From IMG/VR virus record IMGVR_UViG_3300046028_007825, positions 1 through 47,641 of that record: a stretch of DNA of 47,641 bases. One strand, 5' to 3'. The translations under genes and the position numbers were made by a program. This document shows positions 8,149-16,188 of the stretch, in pieces; position 1 is the stretch's first letter, and each line of letters starts with the position of its first letter. The notes under the pieces were generated by a model that saw only the letters and a list, made by a program, of their open reading frames with translations, was not told the DNA's origin and searched no databases. This stretch comes from a virus.

Positions 8149-9118
8149 CCATCCTCCCATGCCAACATAAGTTAAAGAACTCGCAAGGCTTTCCATAAAA
8201 ATGACACTCTTTAGGTGAATTCTTTTTTGAAAAACTAGCACAAGCTATATTATTAAGTTTCTGCTCTACAATGTCAAATGTTTTTTGCTTATGCTCATCA
8301 GAAATTGTATCCCTTATTATTTGAGTTCTTACCTTTGGATCTTTGACCCTAATCTTTTTTTGTAATACAACGTAAGAAGCTTCGGCACAATTTTCAGCCT
8401 CACAGTAAATAGCAAGTTGTACACTATTTGCTACAGAATCCTCTTTATAAGGCTCTGAGGATGTTTTATTATCACAGATATGTCTTACAGTAGGATCATC
8501 TTTAAAACTTGCAATAAAGTCAATCTTGCCTCTAAGCTTATCTCCGGATTCATTTTCAAGGGATATTTCCTTTTGAATTTCAAATACTTCTTCTATATGA
8601 GGCAATACATCTTTCTCATATGCTTCTATTAATAGTCTACCTTTACGATATAAACTAATCCAACAAAGATTATTTAATGCTATCTTAGATCCCTTTGATA
8701 GTTCTCCATCGGATTTTATTTTTTTCTTGCAATAGACTATAAACTCTTCAAAATCTACTATAGACGGATACCTAGTATTAAGCATGACAATATCTTGAGC
8801 TTGCAGTATATTCAAATCACAATCAGAAAAAAAATACTCACACAAAGGATTCCTTTCCAATAATTGACCATTTTGCTCTATCATCCACTTGTCGAATACA
8901 GAGTAAGCATCTTCATTTAAAAGTAAATCTAATTCTACATCAGTTAAATATTGCTTTTTCTTTAAAAGAAGCAGTTCCATAGCAGCATCAATAGCTGAAC
9001 CAAAAAATAGAGAGCTGGGTATTTTTTCAGAGGCTAACTTTTCTCTATACCTAAGTCTATACTTCTCAGAGCATTGCTCAAAACAGTCTAAAGCAGAAAA
9101 TGAAACATTAATACTCAA
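8126..9118 (-). CDS. PD-(D/E)XK exonuclease, RecB/Cas4-like
   Basis: 330 aa, TTG start at 9118 (TTGA overlap; GGAG 8 bp upstream). N-terminal FSALDCFEQCSEKYRLRY is the QxxxY-type opening of PDDEXK_1 nucleases, with the catalytic core LRGKIDFIASF (D), ICDNKTS (DxK) and QLAIYCEAEN (QxxxY). The C-terminal CHFYGKPCEFFNLC, together with the early Cys, resembles the four-cysteine Fe-S site of Cas4/AddB-like nucleases. Probably resects DNA ends for ERF, encoded downstream in the same operon. Confidence 0.85.
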   Translation of the reverse strand: MSINVSFSALDCFEQCSEKYRLRYREKLASEKIPSSLFFGSAIDAAMELLLLKKKQYLTDVELDLLLNEDAYSVFDKWMIEQNGQLLERNPLCEYFFSDCDLNILQAQDIVMLNTRYPSIVDFEEFIVYCKKKIKSDGELSKGSKIALNNLCWISLYRKGRLLIEAYEKDVLPHIEEVFEIQKEISLENESGDKLRGKIDFIASFKDDPTVRHICDNKTSSEPYKEDSVANSVQLAIYCEAENCAEASYVVLQKKIRVKDPKVRTQIIRDTISDEHKQKTFDIVEQKLNNIACASFSKKNSPKECHFYGKPCEFFNLCWHGRMDGLKKRS

Positions 9119-9288
9119 AATAACTCCAATAGTAGGCTAGAGGGTCTTACAAATCTACTAGCTTGATGATGGAAGAATCTACCATCTATGTAAATAGTAA
9201 AGCCATGTTCATCAGCGATTACTTGATACATGCCAACTGGACATCTCTCTAAGTATGGATCTATGAGGAACATTGAAATTAGCTTCAT
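9115..9288 (-). CDS. 57-aa protein with SSLLLELF tail
   Basis: ATG 9288 overlaps the lipoprotein stop (ATGA) and the stop overlaps the TTG of the nuclease gene (TTGA). Core MYQVIADEHGFTIYIDGRFFH is two or three strands; the tail is RPSSLLLELF, with TTGGAG inside it serving as the next ribosome site. One of the short tailed proteins of this phage. Function unknown. Confidence 0.65.
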   Translation of the reverse strand: MKLISMFLIDPYLERCPVGMYQVIADEHGFTIYIDGRFFHHQASRFVRPSSLLLELF

Positions 9289-9407
9289 CTAAGTCTACCA
9301 GACTGATCTGGATTAACTACGGATTCTTTAGGATCTAATACCCCACTTTGGTTAGAAGCACAAGAAATAAAAAATCCAAGCAAAAATAATAATATAAAAG
9401 TTTTCAT
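9285..9407 (-). CDS. Small lipoprotein
   Basis: 40 aa: MKTF, a hydrophobic core LLFLLGFFIS, then Cys16 in a lipobox-like FISC, followed by a short polar, Pro-containing tail. Ribosome site GAGGA is 5 bp upstream. Size and topology fit an Rz1-like outer-membrane spanin or another phage lipoprotein; no inner-membrane spanin partner is visible beside it. It implies a bacterial envelope with lipoprotein sorting. Confidence 0.7.
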   Translation of the reverse strand: MKTFILLFLLGFFISCASNQSGVLDPKESVVNPDQSGRLR

Positions 9408-9421
9408 TTATCCTCTACTGA

Positions 9422-11278
9422 TTAAAAATTTACTTCACAAGCCCCGCCTGCACAAGCAGCTTCAGCACTTAGATCTGTATTATCTTCTTGTTCAATTACT
9501 TTTGTCAAATCAATATTTTTTAATGTAGCGTATAAACTATCAAATCTTTCCTTTGAACACTCCTCAAACGGTGGTTGCTGATACGAATGATCATTTCTAG
9601 GAAGCACAGAAAGTCCATTATAACAATCCCTATTGTCCCACATCCATTCTGCCACATTATCCCATTCAGTATCACCTACAGATATAGTAGCCGAAACATT
9701 GTGAGTATTATCACCTTTTCTATGCCCAACTTTAACCCACTCTGACGAGAACTTTTTAATTCTCTCCAATAGCTGAATTGCACTCTCAGTTCTAAAAATA
9801 GCAGTTTGAGGAGCTTTAACAGGAATCCCTATAACAGCTTGCTCCATAGGTTTAAAGAATTCATCTTGAACAATCTCAGGATGATTTTTAGCTAGGAATT
9901 TGTAGATTGTTTCGTTTTTACCAAATCGTATATTACGAATATAATACTCACTATGCCAAGCATGAATACCAGAACTAGACCCAACAACCAAGGAAGTGGT
10001 CCCTGATGGTTTAATACAAGTTGTCCTAGCAGCCACGTTAATCCCAATAATGGTAGCAACACGTTCATTCTCCTGTTTTACAATATTAGAAGCAGATTCT
10101 AAATTAAGATTTAGGATATTACCTGAAGCAATTCCTGTAATTCCAACTCCTATTAGCGAGTCTTTTTCTGTTGTCTTTTTCCAAATATCTCTAAGATAGT
10201 GAAAATCTGTATATCCCGCTTGGAGAGTGCCGAGAAATGCTGCGGCTCTAGATCTATCTTCTAAATCCCCTTGACTCACTATATCACTTCCATTAATTTC
10301 CGTCAAGTTACAAAATTGGAATGGTCTTAATGCAATTTCACAGCATGGATTAGTTCCCCAATCTGCATTATTGCTAAAGTATAATCCCGGCTCACCAGAT
10401 CCAGAGGCTTTAATTTTAGACCATAATTCCATAAATTTATCTTTAGTAACCTTATGTCTAATTACTACAGCCGAGTTATTTGCTCGTCCTCTCTGAGGAT
10501 TTAATTCCCACCAGTTACCAAATTTACATGTTAGCATTTCATTGTCATCAATATCAAATAGGCATATCAAAGCGGCTCGTCTAATTCCACCAGAAAGTAC
10601 TGCATCTGCAATGAAGCATAGCATGTCATGTACTTCTAATGTAGATAGCTTATCCCCAATACTTTTTCTATCCAATATTCTTTGCAGATTAAATAGGCAA
10701 GTCTTTAATGGTTCAGCTCCGGGGGCTTTGCCTCCACTAGTTACGAGTTCCTCTCCTTTTGCACGAATATCAGAAAAATCAAATAAAGGAAATGATTTCC
10801 CATGAAAATAAGCTTCCATGAGTTTTTTAATTGCATTAGCCCATCCTTGAATGGAATCTTCAATTAAAAATCTTCTTGCTCTTCCCGGCTTTAATACTTC
10901 ACCTATATGATCTACATGATGCTTTTGAACAGAATAACCTAAGCCAGTACCTCCTAGTAAAAGAAACATGGCTTCAGAAAAGATCTTATAGTTATCTGCA
11001 GGGGCATAAGCACAGTTAAATATTCTATTAGGACTAACTTCAATAGGCTTTCCTGCAAACTGCATAGAGCGCATAGATGGTAGGATCTTTTTAGGAATTA
11101 CAAAGTCATTATATAAATTAATAATTTCAGAATCTAGTTGAGGATATTTTTTTAAATGCATGTCTCTATTTCTTAGACAAATTTCTTCCCAAGTCTCTCT
11201 TCTGTTTTTGCTTTTATCAAATTTAGCATACTTAGAAAATACTGTAATATCTGACATAATCTTAACACTTTTGTCCAT
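9422..11278 (-). CDS. nrdJ: Adenosylcobalamin-dependent (class II) ribonucleoside-triphosphate reductase
   Basis: 618 aa. Reduces ribonucleotides to deoxyribonucleotides for phage DNA synthesis using B12. Features: LPSMRSMQFAG and RIFNCAYAPAD near the N-terminus, LGGTGLGYSVQ, SGGIRRAAL, NPCCEIALRPFQFCNLTEIN (active-site loop Cys), IKPSGTTSLVVG, and a C-terminal CAGGAC pair for thioredoxin reduction. It is shorter than the about 740-aa Lactobacillus RTPR, as often seen in phages. No NrdB-type radical subunit or NrdG activase is present nearby, supporting class II. AGGAG lies 6 bp before ATG 11278; own sigma70 promoter upstream. Confidence 0.92.
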   Translation of the reverse strand: MDKSVKIMSDITVFSKYAKFDKSKNRRETWEEICLRNRDMHLKKYPQLDSEIINLYNDFVIPKKILPSMRSMQFAGKPIEVSPNRIFNCAYAPADNYKIFSEAMFLLLGGTGLGYSVQKHHVDHIGEVLKPGRARRFLIEDSIQGWANAIKKLMEAYFHGKSFPLFDFSDIRAKGEELVTSGGKAPGAEPLKTCLFNLQRILDRKSIGDKLSTLEVHDMLCFIADAVLSGGIRRAALICLFDIDDNEMLTCKFGNWWELNPQRGRANNSAVVIRHKVTKDKFMELWSKIKASGSGEPGLYFSNNADWGTNPCCEIALRPFQFCNLTEINGSDIVSQGDLEDRSRAAAFLGTLQAGYTDFHYLRDIWKKTTEKDSLIGVGITGIASGNILNLNLESASNIVKQENERVATIIGINVAARTTCIKPSGTTSLVVGSSSGIHAWHSEYYIRNIRFGKNETIYKFLAKNHPEIVQDEFFKPMEQAVIGIPVKAPQTAIFRTESAIQLLERIKKFSSEWVKVGHRKGDNTHNVSATISVGDTEWDNVAEWMWDNRDCYNGLSVLPRNDHSYQQPPFEECSKERFDSLYATLKNIDLTKVIEQEDNTDLSAEAACAGGACEVNF

Positions 11279-11310
11279 TATTTCTCCTATCTGTTGTTTT
11301 CGACAAAACC

Positions 11311-11339
11311 ATTATAGCACTTTCTTTTAAATTTTTAAA
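11311..11339 (-). promoter_or_regulatory. Sigma70-type promoter of the reductase gene
   Basis: Minus strand: TATAAT (11311-11316) preceded after 17 bp by TTTAAA (-35 match 4/6), with TGC just upstream of the -10. About 30 bp before the reductase ATG. Confidence 0.7.
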
Positions 11340-11702
11340 TCATTTTCTCATGGCATTCATCACTTTTTTATAGTAAATAAAACTACTTGGATATTTAATT
11401 TTCCTAGCACCTTTAATTCCAAGATTATAACATATAACCCAAGTGTTATTAGCTTTATGAATACAGTCCTGTTTAGCTTTTTTTAATAACTGAACACCTC
11501 TTTCAATATTGGTACAACTGTTTAGTAATTGTAGTTGGGTCTCTGGAACAAATTGATGTCTAATTTGCATTAATCCAGAATCCCCATGGCTCCCTATAGA
11601 AAATGGATTTTCTCTACTTTCAACTTGTATAATTGCATTTGTTAGGACTGGATTTAATCCATGCATGAGGGAATAGAATAGTACGCATGAGTACATACTC
11701 AT
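11340..11702 (-). CDS. SLT-domain lytic transglycosylase-like protein
   Basis: 120 aa from ATG 11702 (ATGA overlap, GGAG upstream; the longer frame to 11738 is not favoured). An N-terminal hydrophobic stretch (YSCVLFYSLMHG) may be a signal or anchor. IIQVESRENPFS contains the catalytic Glu of family 1 transglycosylases (ES motif), followed by GDSGLMQIR (GLMQ motif) and NNTWVICYNLG (the usual AYNAG position). Cleaves peptidoglycan. Early placement, away from structural genes, suggests lysis or cell-wall remodelling rather than a virion role. Confidence 0.82.
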   Translation of the reverse strand: MSMYSCVLFYSLMHGLNPVLTNAIIQVESRENPFSIGSHGDSGLMQIRHQFVPETQLQLLNSCTNIERGVQLLKKAKQDCIHKANNTWVICYNLGIKGARKIKYPSSFIYYKKVMNAMRK

Positions 11703-11941
11703 AGCAACTCCGATTCTAATCCTGACAATATTCTCCATCCATAAAGATTAAAGCATTCTAACGCTGTTTTAACTTTAATTATATGATGAAACTCATTAGT
11801 AACTGCATCTTCTGAGGAATCTATCCAGATAAAAGTAAATTTATCTTTTGTAAGATCACTACATAAGCCATATACGTTAGGATCTTCCCTAGTGGGTTTA
11901 AATTTCATACCTACAAAAAGATTATCCATATTTATATTCAT
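11699..11941 (-). CDS. Small protein with LSGLESELL tail
   Basis: 80 aa. NLFVGMKFKPTRE then strands (KFTFIWIDSS; HHIIKVKTALE), and the tail ILSGLESELL whose codons GGAGTTGCTATGA form the ribosome site and start overlap of the transglycosylase gene. ATG 11929 is an alternative start. Function unknown. Confidence 0.65.
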   Translation of the reverse strand: MNINMDNLFVGMKFKPTREDPNVYGLCSDLTKDKFTFIWIDSSEDAVTNEFHHIIKVKTALECFNLYGWRILSGLESELL

Positions 11942-12071
11942 TTAGTTTATCCAATAAAATATTTAATAGAACTACTATAAATCCCTTTGCTATAAAAAAT
12001 AATACTACTTTTATAAGAATTAGTATAAACAATAGTCTAAAAATAGTATCTTGTATATTTTCTAGCTTCAT
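11922..12071 (-). CDS. Small membrane protein
   Basis: 49 aa from ATG 12071, which overlaps the VWA gene stop as TAATG. Almost the whole protein is hydrophobic (LLFILILIKVVLFFIAKGFIVVLLNILL), enough for one or two membrane spans, with a polar C-terminus. Possibly lysis related because the transglycosylase follows two genes later, but that is inference. Confidence 0.65.
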   Translation of the reverse strand: MKLENIQDTIFRLLFILILIKVVLFFIAKGFIVVLLNILLDKLNEYKYG

Positions 12072-13264
12072 TATTCTTTTTCCAGATAGATTACCTTTCC
12101 AAATTCTGCAGGGGCTGGAGATTTTCTTACTCCTACCCATAGAAAAGGCTTATTAGGATTTTCTGGAGTGTCTGCAGTATCAAAATCACCACAGTATAGA
12201 ATGCCATCGACCTTTAATTCTACAGCTTTTTTAATAGCCGGATTGTAGGCAGTCCCTCCCCTACCTTTAAAATTGGGGGTCTTACCTGCTTCAAATTCAT
12301 ATACATTTTGTACAATACAATCTGCTTCGATAACTGTAATTTTAACTCCACATGCCCCAATAGATTGCATTTCTGCCCAAAACATTGACAATTCCTCATC
12401 GCTTACCGATCCAGAAGTATCCACACATAAACCCAAATGAAGTTCTGGCTTCTTCTTACTACCCGGCTGCAAAATTCCATATCTTCTATTTCTTTTTTTC
12501 CTAGTGGGAATCCTGCTACTCTTTAAAGTATTAACATAAAATTGTCTTAATTGTTGTTTCCAATTAACTTGACTTTTATTCATGTCACTTACTAAGCTAA
12601 CTAACTCACTAGGTAGATTACCAATTCCCCCAATTGATTTAACTGAGTCATTGACCGCTTGCTTGGCTACTTCCTTCTGCATCTCTGCATTTCCTTCGGA
12701 CTTATCCCAAACAGAATGGTCATCGATAGTATCCCCTAAGCCATCCCCCTCTGGGAGTATATCCGAGTTTTCTTCTGCAAATTGATTTATTCTATTGTAA
12801 TAATACTCAGCCATTTGACCTTCTATCATGGGAGTAAAAGCCCTTTTTGCATTGTCTTTGGCATTAGCCTTCTCTATCATTCCCTTCATCATTTCATTAA
12901 TTGACTTAATAGTAACTCCACCTATTTTTTCAACTGTAGCAACTAAATCATGTGTATTAATAGTTGCATCTGTTGCAATATTAAATCTTTTATGTAGTTC
13001 TGCATTAACTACTCCAATCTGTTTTGCGCGAATAATATGCTCTTGTAGAATGTGAGCGCACTCATGTTTTAATACCTTAACAACATCGATTAGATCTAAA
13101 CTTTCAATCCAATCCTCGTTATAAATTAGATTTATTTTATCTGTAATAAAAACTCCGGCAGTAGGAATCTTATCAGTCTTATTAATTTTCATTTTAGAGA
13201 TCAAATGCCCATAAAATGGTTCAGAAAAAATGAGAGCTGTTATTGCTTGTTGGAACTTATTCAT
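12071..13264 (-). CDS. VWA-like protein with N-terminal metallopeptidase-like domain (DUF2201 type)
   Basis: 397 aa. The N-terminal part holds VVKVLKHECAHILQEH, a zinc-peptidase-like HExxH variant (HECAH). The C-terminal part holds LCVDTSGSVSDEELSMFW, a MIDAS motif (DxSGS), with further VWA strands and GRGGTAYNPAIK carrying the MIDAS Thr. This architecture matches the DUF2201 metallopeptidase plus VWA-like family, which normally partners MoxR AAA+ ATPases. The MoxR gene lies directly upstream. Acts probably in remodelling a target protein or complex; the target is unknown. Confidence 0.85.
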   Translation of the reverse strand: MNKFQQAITALIFSEPFYGHLISKMKINKTDKIPTAGVFITDKINLIYNEDWIESLDLIDVVKVLKHECAHILQEHIIRAKQIGVVNAELHKRFNIATDATINTHDLVATVEKIGGVTIKSINEMMKGMIEKANAKDNAKRAFTPMIEGQMAEYYYNRINQFAEENSDILPEGDGLGDTIDDHSVWDKSEGNAEMQKEVAKQAVNDSVKSIGGIGNLPSELVSLVSDMNKSQVNWKQQLRQFYVNTLKSSRIPTRKKRNRRYGILQPGSKKKPELHLGLCVDTSGSVSDEELSMFWAEMQSIGACGVKITVIEADCIVQNVYEFEAGKTPNFKGRGGTAYNPAIKKAVELKVDGILYCGDFDTADTPENPNKPFLWVGVRKSPAPAEFGKVIYLEKE

Positions 13265-13276
13265 ATATCTCCTAGT

Positions 13277-13309
13277 AAAAAAATGGGCAAGGTATTTATA
13301 GCCTTGCCC
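13277..13309 (-). terminator. Intrinsic terminator/possible attenuator before the VWA gene
   Basis: GGGCAAGG and CCTTGCCC pair (8 bp, 9-nt loop), and on the minus strand the hairpin is followed by ATTTTTTT. It lies after the MoxR stop, but also downstream of the promoter at 13328-13356, so transcripts from that promoter meet it before reaching the VWA gene. Confidence 0.85.
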
Positions 13310-13327
13310 TTAGCTTAGTCTTATACA

Positions 13328-13356
13328 ATAATACAGGAGTTAAATTATTGCGTCAA
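13328..13356 (-). promoter_or_regulatory. Sigma70-type promoter with TTGACGCAW element
   Basis: TTGACG-17 bp-TATTAT on the minus strand, in the MoxR-VWA intergenic gap. The -35 is part of a TTGACGCAA nonamer shared by other early promoters here. Confidence 0.65.
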
Positions 13357-13357
13357 G

Positions 13358-14545
13358 TTAAAAAGGTATATCAGAGTTTTCAAATGCTTTAGCTTTAGCT
13401 TTAGCTTCCCTCTCTTCTTTAGCCGTTTTATATGCATCTTTTGCAAGCCTAGCTTCTCTTGTCTTTTCTACTAATTGTTTATTCTCTAGTACATAAGCCT
13501 TCATGTTAACATCTGTCGAAAATTGAGCAACCTCTCTTAAGGGTAGCAAAAAAGCATACAAATTTTCTACAGGGCAGTCTAAAAGAAATGCCACTAGATT
13601 TTTAGCATTATTGTCAGTTAGTGTAGTTGCTTTAAGTCTAATTACTAGCTCCTCAGAAACATTAGAGCAAACTGTAGCTATGATATCGGCTCTAGGTGCT
13701 TCAATATCTTCTAGAGTAACTGGGTTTTTAAAATTCTTAATAAAACTAGTTCTGCTCTTTTCATAATTATCTAGAATATCCTTTGCATCAACAATTTTTA
13801 CTTGGTTTTCCTTCCATGAACTATAGGCAATCATACTAGTAGTTCCTACAATGCCCATACCTGCTTCTCTAAAAAGATTTTCAGGCATACTGGTTAATTC
13901 TAATTTTTGAAGTCTATCCCATGATCTTCGTGAAGGTTTAACAAAATCTAAGGTAACAGCTTTAAGATCAGTTTCTTCTAAAAGTTTTGTCTGTTGACGT
14001 AAGAAATCACTTACTGGACTATTAGTATACCGACCAGTCATATATTCATGAAATTCTTCATGAGTAGGATCTAGATTAATATGAACAAAACGATCTGCAA
14101 AAGCCTTGTCTGCAAAGTCAAGTACAGAATAGTCATCGGTAGCCGGATTCATTGCCATGATAATGGCAGAATCTTTTGGTAACGTATAATCATGTAAGGT
14201 TCCTTCTAGAGCCAATTGAAAGATAGCTTGGAGTAGTTCTTTTGATGCCCTGTTAAGCTCATCAAAGAAAAGAATTGACTTAGGATTTTTAGGCAATTTT
14301 TCAGGATGGACAAAGCTAACTGATAAAGCTTTACCAGAACTATCCCTATTAAATTCTGGGAGACCTAACAAGTCCCCATTGTCGGACATTTGACCAAGAA
14401 AGAATGGGTGGAACGTATATCCATTTTCCTTAGCGTACTGAGCTACTACTGAAGACTTCCCAATTCCATGTTTACCAATAATATTAGGCACAAGCCCAGA
14501 CTCAATAATGAATGGAAGTGATTGTTTAAGTTGTGTGATATTCAT
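13358..14545 (-). CDS. MoxR-type AAA+ ATPase
   Basis: 395 aa. Walker A GKHGIGKS (about residue 24), a MoxR-like GQMSDNGDLLGLPEF segment, Walker B SILFFDELNRA, sensor 1 AIIMAMNPATDDY and an arginine-finger-region KAFADRFVHI. The C-terminus is a charged Lys/Ala/Glu-rich helix ending DIPF. MoxR ATPases work with VWA-domain partners as chaperones or remodelling machines; the partner gene follows downstream. AGGAG is close to ATG 14545. Confidence 0.9.
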   Translation of the reverse strand: MNITQLKQSLPFIIESGLVPNIIGKHGIGKSSVVAQYAKENGYTFHPFFLGQMSDNGDLLGLPEFNRDSSGKALSVSFVHPEKLPKNPKSILFFDELNRASKELLQAIFQLALEGTLHDYTLPKDSAIIMAMNPATDDYSVLDFADKAFADRFVHINLDPTHEEFHEYMTGRYTNSPVSDFLRQQTKLLEETDLKAVTLDFVKPSRRSWDRLQKLELTSMPENLFREAGMGIVGTTSMIAYSSWKENQVKIVDAKDILDNYEKSRTSFIKNFKNPVTLEDIEAPRADIIATVCSNVSEELVIRLKATTLTDNNAKNLVAFLLDCPVENLYAFLLPLREVAQFSTDVNMKAYVLENKQLVEKTREARLAKDAYKTAKEEREAKAKAKAFENSDIPF

Positions 14546-14580
14546 AATTTCTCCTGTTATCAGTTAAGTAGCCTTTAATT

Positions 14581-14609
14581 ATTATAATTTATTTTACATT
14601 TTGTGTCAA
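14581..14609 (-). promoter_or_regulatory. Full-consensus sigma70 promoter of the MoxR gene
   Basis: TTGACA-17 bp-TATAAT on the minus strand, overlapping the 3' end of the zinc-finger gene. 36 bp before ATG 14545. Confidence 0.9.
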
Positions 14610-14981
14610 TTTATTTTTATTCTTACTTCTAATTACTTCACCAATACAGCATTCTTTACATGCCGCCCTCACCCCTCCCTTTGATGTTTTATGGGGTGAA
14701 AAAGAAATAAACGGTTTATTTTTACGACATTTAGTACATACCTTTTCTCTAAAATTTACTATCTTGTAATCTTTAACCATGCGCCTAGTATCTTTTTTTT
14801 GCTTTAAACACAATCTAATAAATTCATTTCCCACTTTTATTTTTCTTTCATCTGCACTTAATAAATCTAATATCTGCACATCTAAATTATTACTATCTTC
14901 AATCGGAGTAGACTTAAAAACTTTATTAAAAGTTTTAACATCTTGTTTAGGCATATTCTCAAAAATCTCTATAAGACTCAT
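14589..14981 (-). CDS. Zinc-finger protein of the phage endonuclease-VII/HNH-associated type
   Basis: 130 aa. VCTKCRKNKPFISF and AACKECC give a CxxC...CxxC zinc ribbon with the Lys-Pro-Phe spacing often seen at the N-terminus of phage HNH/endonuclease VII proteins, but no HNH catalytic motif follows. The first 70 residues are helical and charged. Start ATG 14981 overlaps the previous stop (ATGA) with AAGGAG 6 bp upstream. Probably DNA binding. Confidence 0.65.
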   Translation of the reverse strand: MSLIEIFENMPKQDVKTFNKVFKSTPIEDSNNLDVQILDLLSADERKIKVGNEFIRLCLKQKKDTRRMVKDYKIVNFREKVCTKCRKNKPFISFSPHKTSKGGVRAACKECCIGEVIRSKNKNKLTQNVK

Positions 14982-15298
14982 TGTAACTCCTTCAAGGTTA
15001 GTATTTTATTTTTACCATATTTTCTCTGAGTGATATACCCTAATTTTTCTAAATTGTTGGCACCGCTTCTGATAGTTCTAAATGATAAGCAAGTGTTATT
15101 TAACAAAGTAGTGAGCGAATGAATTTGTTTAGTATCCCTGACCGCTATAAAGATCATAAATTCAGATAAGGTAAGTTTTTTATAATAATCTGGAAAACTT
15201 AAATTAGTCTCACTTCCAGAAATATCTTTTAATTCTCTTTTCTTTTTTAAGTAATATCTTTTATTTCTTCTCTGCTTGCCTGTTTGTTTTGTTGTCAT
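14978..15298 (-). CDS. Winged-helix DNA-binding protein
   Basis: 106 aa. A very basic N-terminus (KQRRNKRYYLKKKREL), then a helix-turn-helix (LSEFMIFIAVRD; IHSLTTLLNN; SFRTIRSGANNLEKLGYI) and wing (TQRKYGKNKILTL). Organisation is like MarR/ArsR-type winged helices, so a phage transcription regulator is likely. It ends TLKELQ with AAGGAGTTACAATGA overlapping the next gene. Own promoter upstream. Confidence 0.75.
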   Translation of the reverse strand: MTTKQTGKQRRNKRYYLKKKRELKDISGSETNLSFPDYYKKLTLSEFMIFIAVRDTKQIHSLTTLLNNTCLSFRTIRSGANNLEKLGYITQRKYGKNKILTLKELQ

Positions 15299-15316
15299 TG
15301 CTTCCCCCTTACACCT

Positions 15317-15345
15317 ATCATACAGCTATTTAATGCAAGTGTCAA
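15317..15345 (-). promoter_or_regulatory. Sigma70-type promoter of the winged-helix gene
   Basis: TTGACA-17 bp-TATGAT on the minus strand, ending about 18 bp before the start of the winged-helix gene. Confidence 0.85.
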
Positions 15346-15494
15346 TTTTTTAATTCGGAGCATTTATATGTAGAATATTTAATAGTATTACTATAATACT
15401 TTCCAATCTTTTCACAATTAGATTTATTTATGAATTTGTATCCATACTTAACCTCACCATGAATCATAGTTATGGTCAAAATCCAAAAAATCAC
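15342..15494 (-). CDS. Small secreted or membrane protein, two cysteines
   Basis: 50 aa, GTG start at 15494 overlapping the previous stop (GTGA) with ATGGAG 6 bp upstream. Hydrophobic N-terminus (FWILTITMI) followed by a polar, Lys/Tyr-rich part with Cys27 and Cys45, suggestive of a periplasmic peptide with a disulfide. Function unknown. Confidence 0.6.
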   Translation of the reverse strand: MIFWILTITMIHGEVKYGYKFINKSNCEKIGKYYSNTIKYSTYKCSELKN

Positions 15495-15727
15495 ATAAGC
15501 TCCATTTCTAAAGAAGTAAGTTTTTGATCTAAAATCTCAGGAAATTTCATAAAATCCCATCTTTGCTCATAGACAACTCCATTTACTAGTGTATATAAAG
15601 CGATATTATAACCAACATAGTGGATTTTCATCACATTACCGACAGTTAATCCATCATTCTCCCAAATTTTATAAAATTCCCCTATCTTTGGTTTTTGAGT
15701 AGCCGCTTTTTTTGAATTCCTTTTCAA
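15491..15727 (-). CDS. Small beta-barrel protein with LTSLEMELM tail
   Basis: 78 aa with TTG start 15727 (TAGGAG 6 bp upstream), overlapping the previous gene by 59 bp. After a basic head comes KIGEFYKIWENDGLTVGNVMKI and NIALYTLVNGVVYEQRW, an SH3-like run of strands, then the tail KLTSLEMELM. Function unknown. Confidence 0.7.
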   Translation of the reverse strand: MKRNSKKAATQKPKIGEFYKIWENDGLTVGNVMKIHYVGYNIALYTLVNGVVYEQRWDFMKFPEILDQKLTSLEMELM

Positions 15728-15953
15728 ATTTAACTCCTAGCTTTTGAAGTTCCCGTCTTATCATTCGCCTTAGTACGTTTTTATTAGTGCTAAAATACTC
15801 TTTAATGATATTTCTACGTTTAAAGTTTAATATTTTACCATATCCAGTTACAAAGTTAATTTTAGCATAATAAGAAACCCCAGAAGATGATATAATTTCA
15901 TCACTCTGGAGTTCGCCTGTTTTTAGTTTATTGTATTTAATGCGACAAGTCAA
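15669..15953 (-). CDS. Basic hypothetical protein
   Basis: 94 aa, TTG start at 15953 with AGGAG 8 bp upstream. Beta N-terminus (GVSYYAKINFVTGYGKI) and a very basic helical C-terminus (NVLRRMIRRELQKLGVKFEKEFKK). Could bind nucleic acid; not recognised. Its 3' end overlaps the following gene by 59 bp. Confidence 0.6.
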   Translation of the reverse strand: MTCRIKYNKLKTGELQSDEIISSSGVSYYAKINFVTGYGKILNFKRRNIIKEYFSTNKNVLRRMIRRELQKLGVKFEKEFKKSGYSKTKDRGIL

Positions 15954-15956
15954 ATA

Positions 15957-16178
15957 TTATTCTCCTAAAATTATTCTTTTAACAACATCATCTGTTAGTT
16001 CTACAGTAACTAAAGCTTGTTTAAGAGTTTTACTTGTAATATCTAAATTGGTGCCATGTTCCACAACTTGGAACGATTCTTTATTCCTAAGCTTACTGAC
16101 CAAATAGTTTAGCGTTACGTAGCTCTTTGTTGTTTTACTGTAAAGCTTGCGGTTTTTAAATTTCTTAATTGTTTCCAT
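15957..16178 (-). CDS. PhaR N-terminal-type DNA-binding domain protein
   Basis: 73 aa. IKKFKNRKLYSKTTKSYVTL followed by LVSKLRNKESFQVVEHGTNLDITSKTLKQAL matches the PHB-accumulation regulator DNA-binding domain (the IKKYxNRRLYdT...SYVTL pattern). In bacteria, PhaR senses polyhydroxyalkanoate and represses phasin genes. Here it is reduced to this domain alone. It may bind DNA as a phage regulator or interfere with host carbon-storage control. AGGAG 5-6 bp before ATG 16178. Confidence 0.8.
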   Translation of the reverse strand: METIKKFKNRKLYSKTTKSYVTLNYLVSKLRNKESFQVVEHGTNLDITSKTLKQALVTVELTDDVVKRIILGE

Positions 16179-16188
16179 TGTTTTCTCC

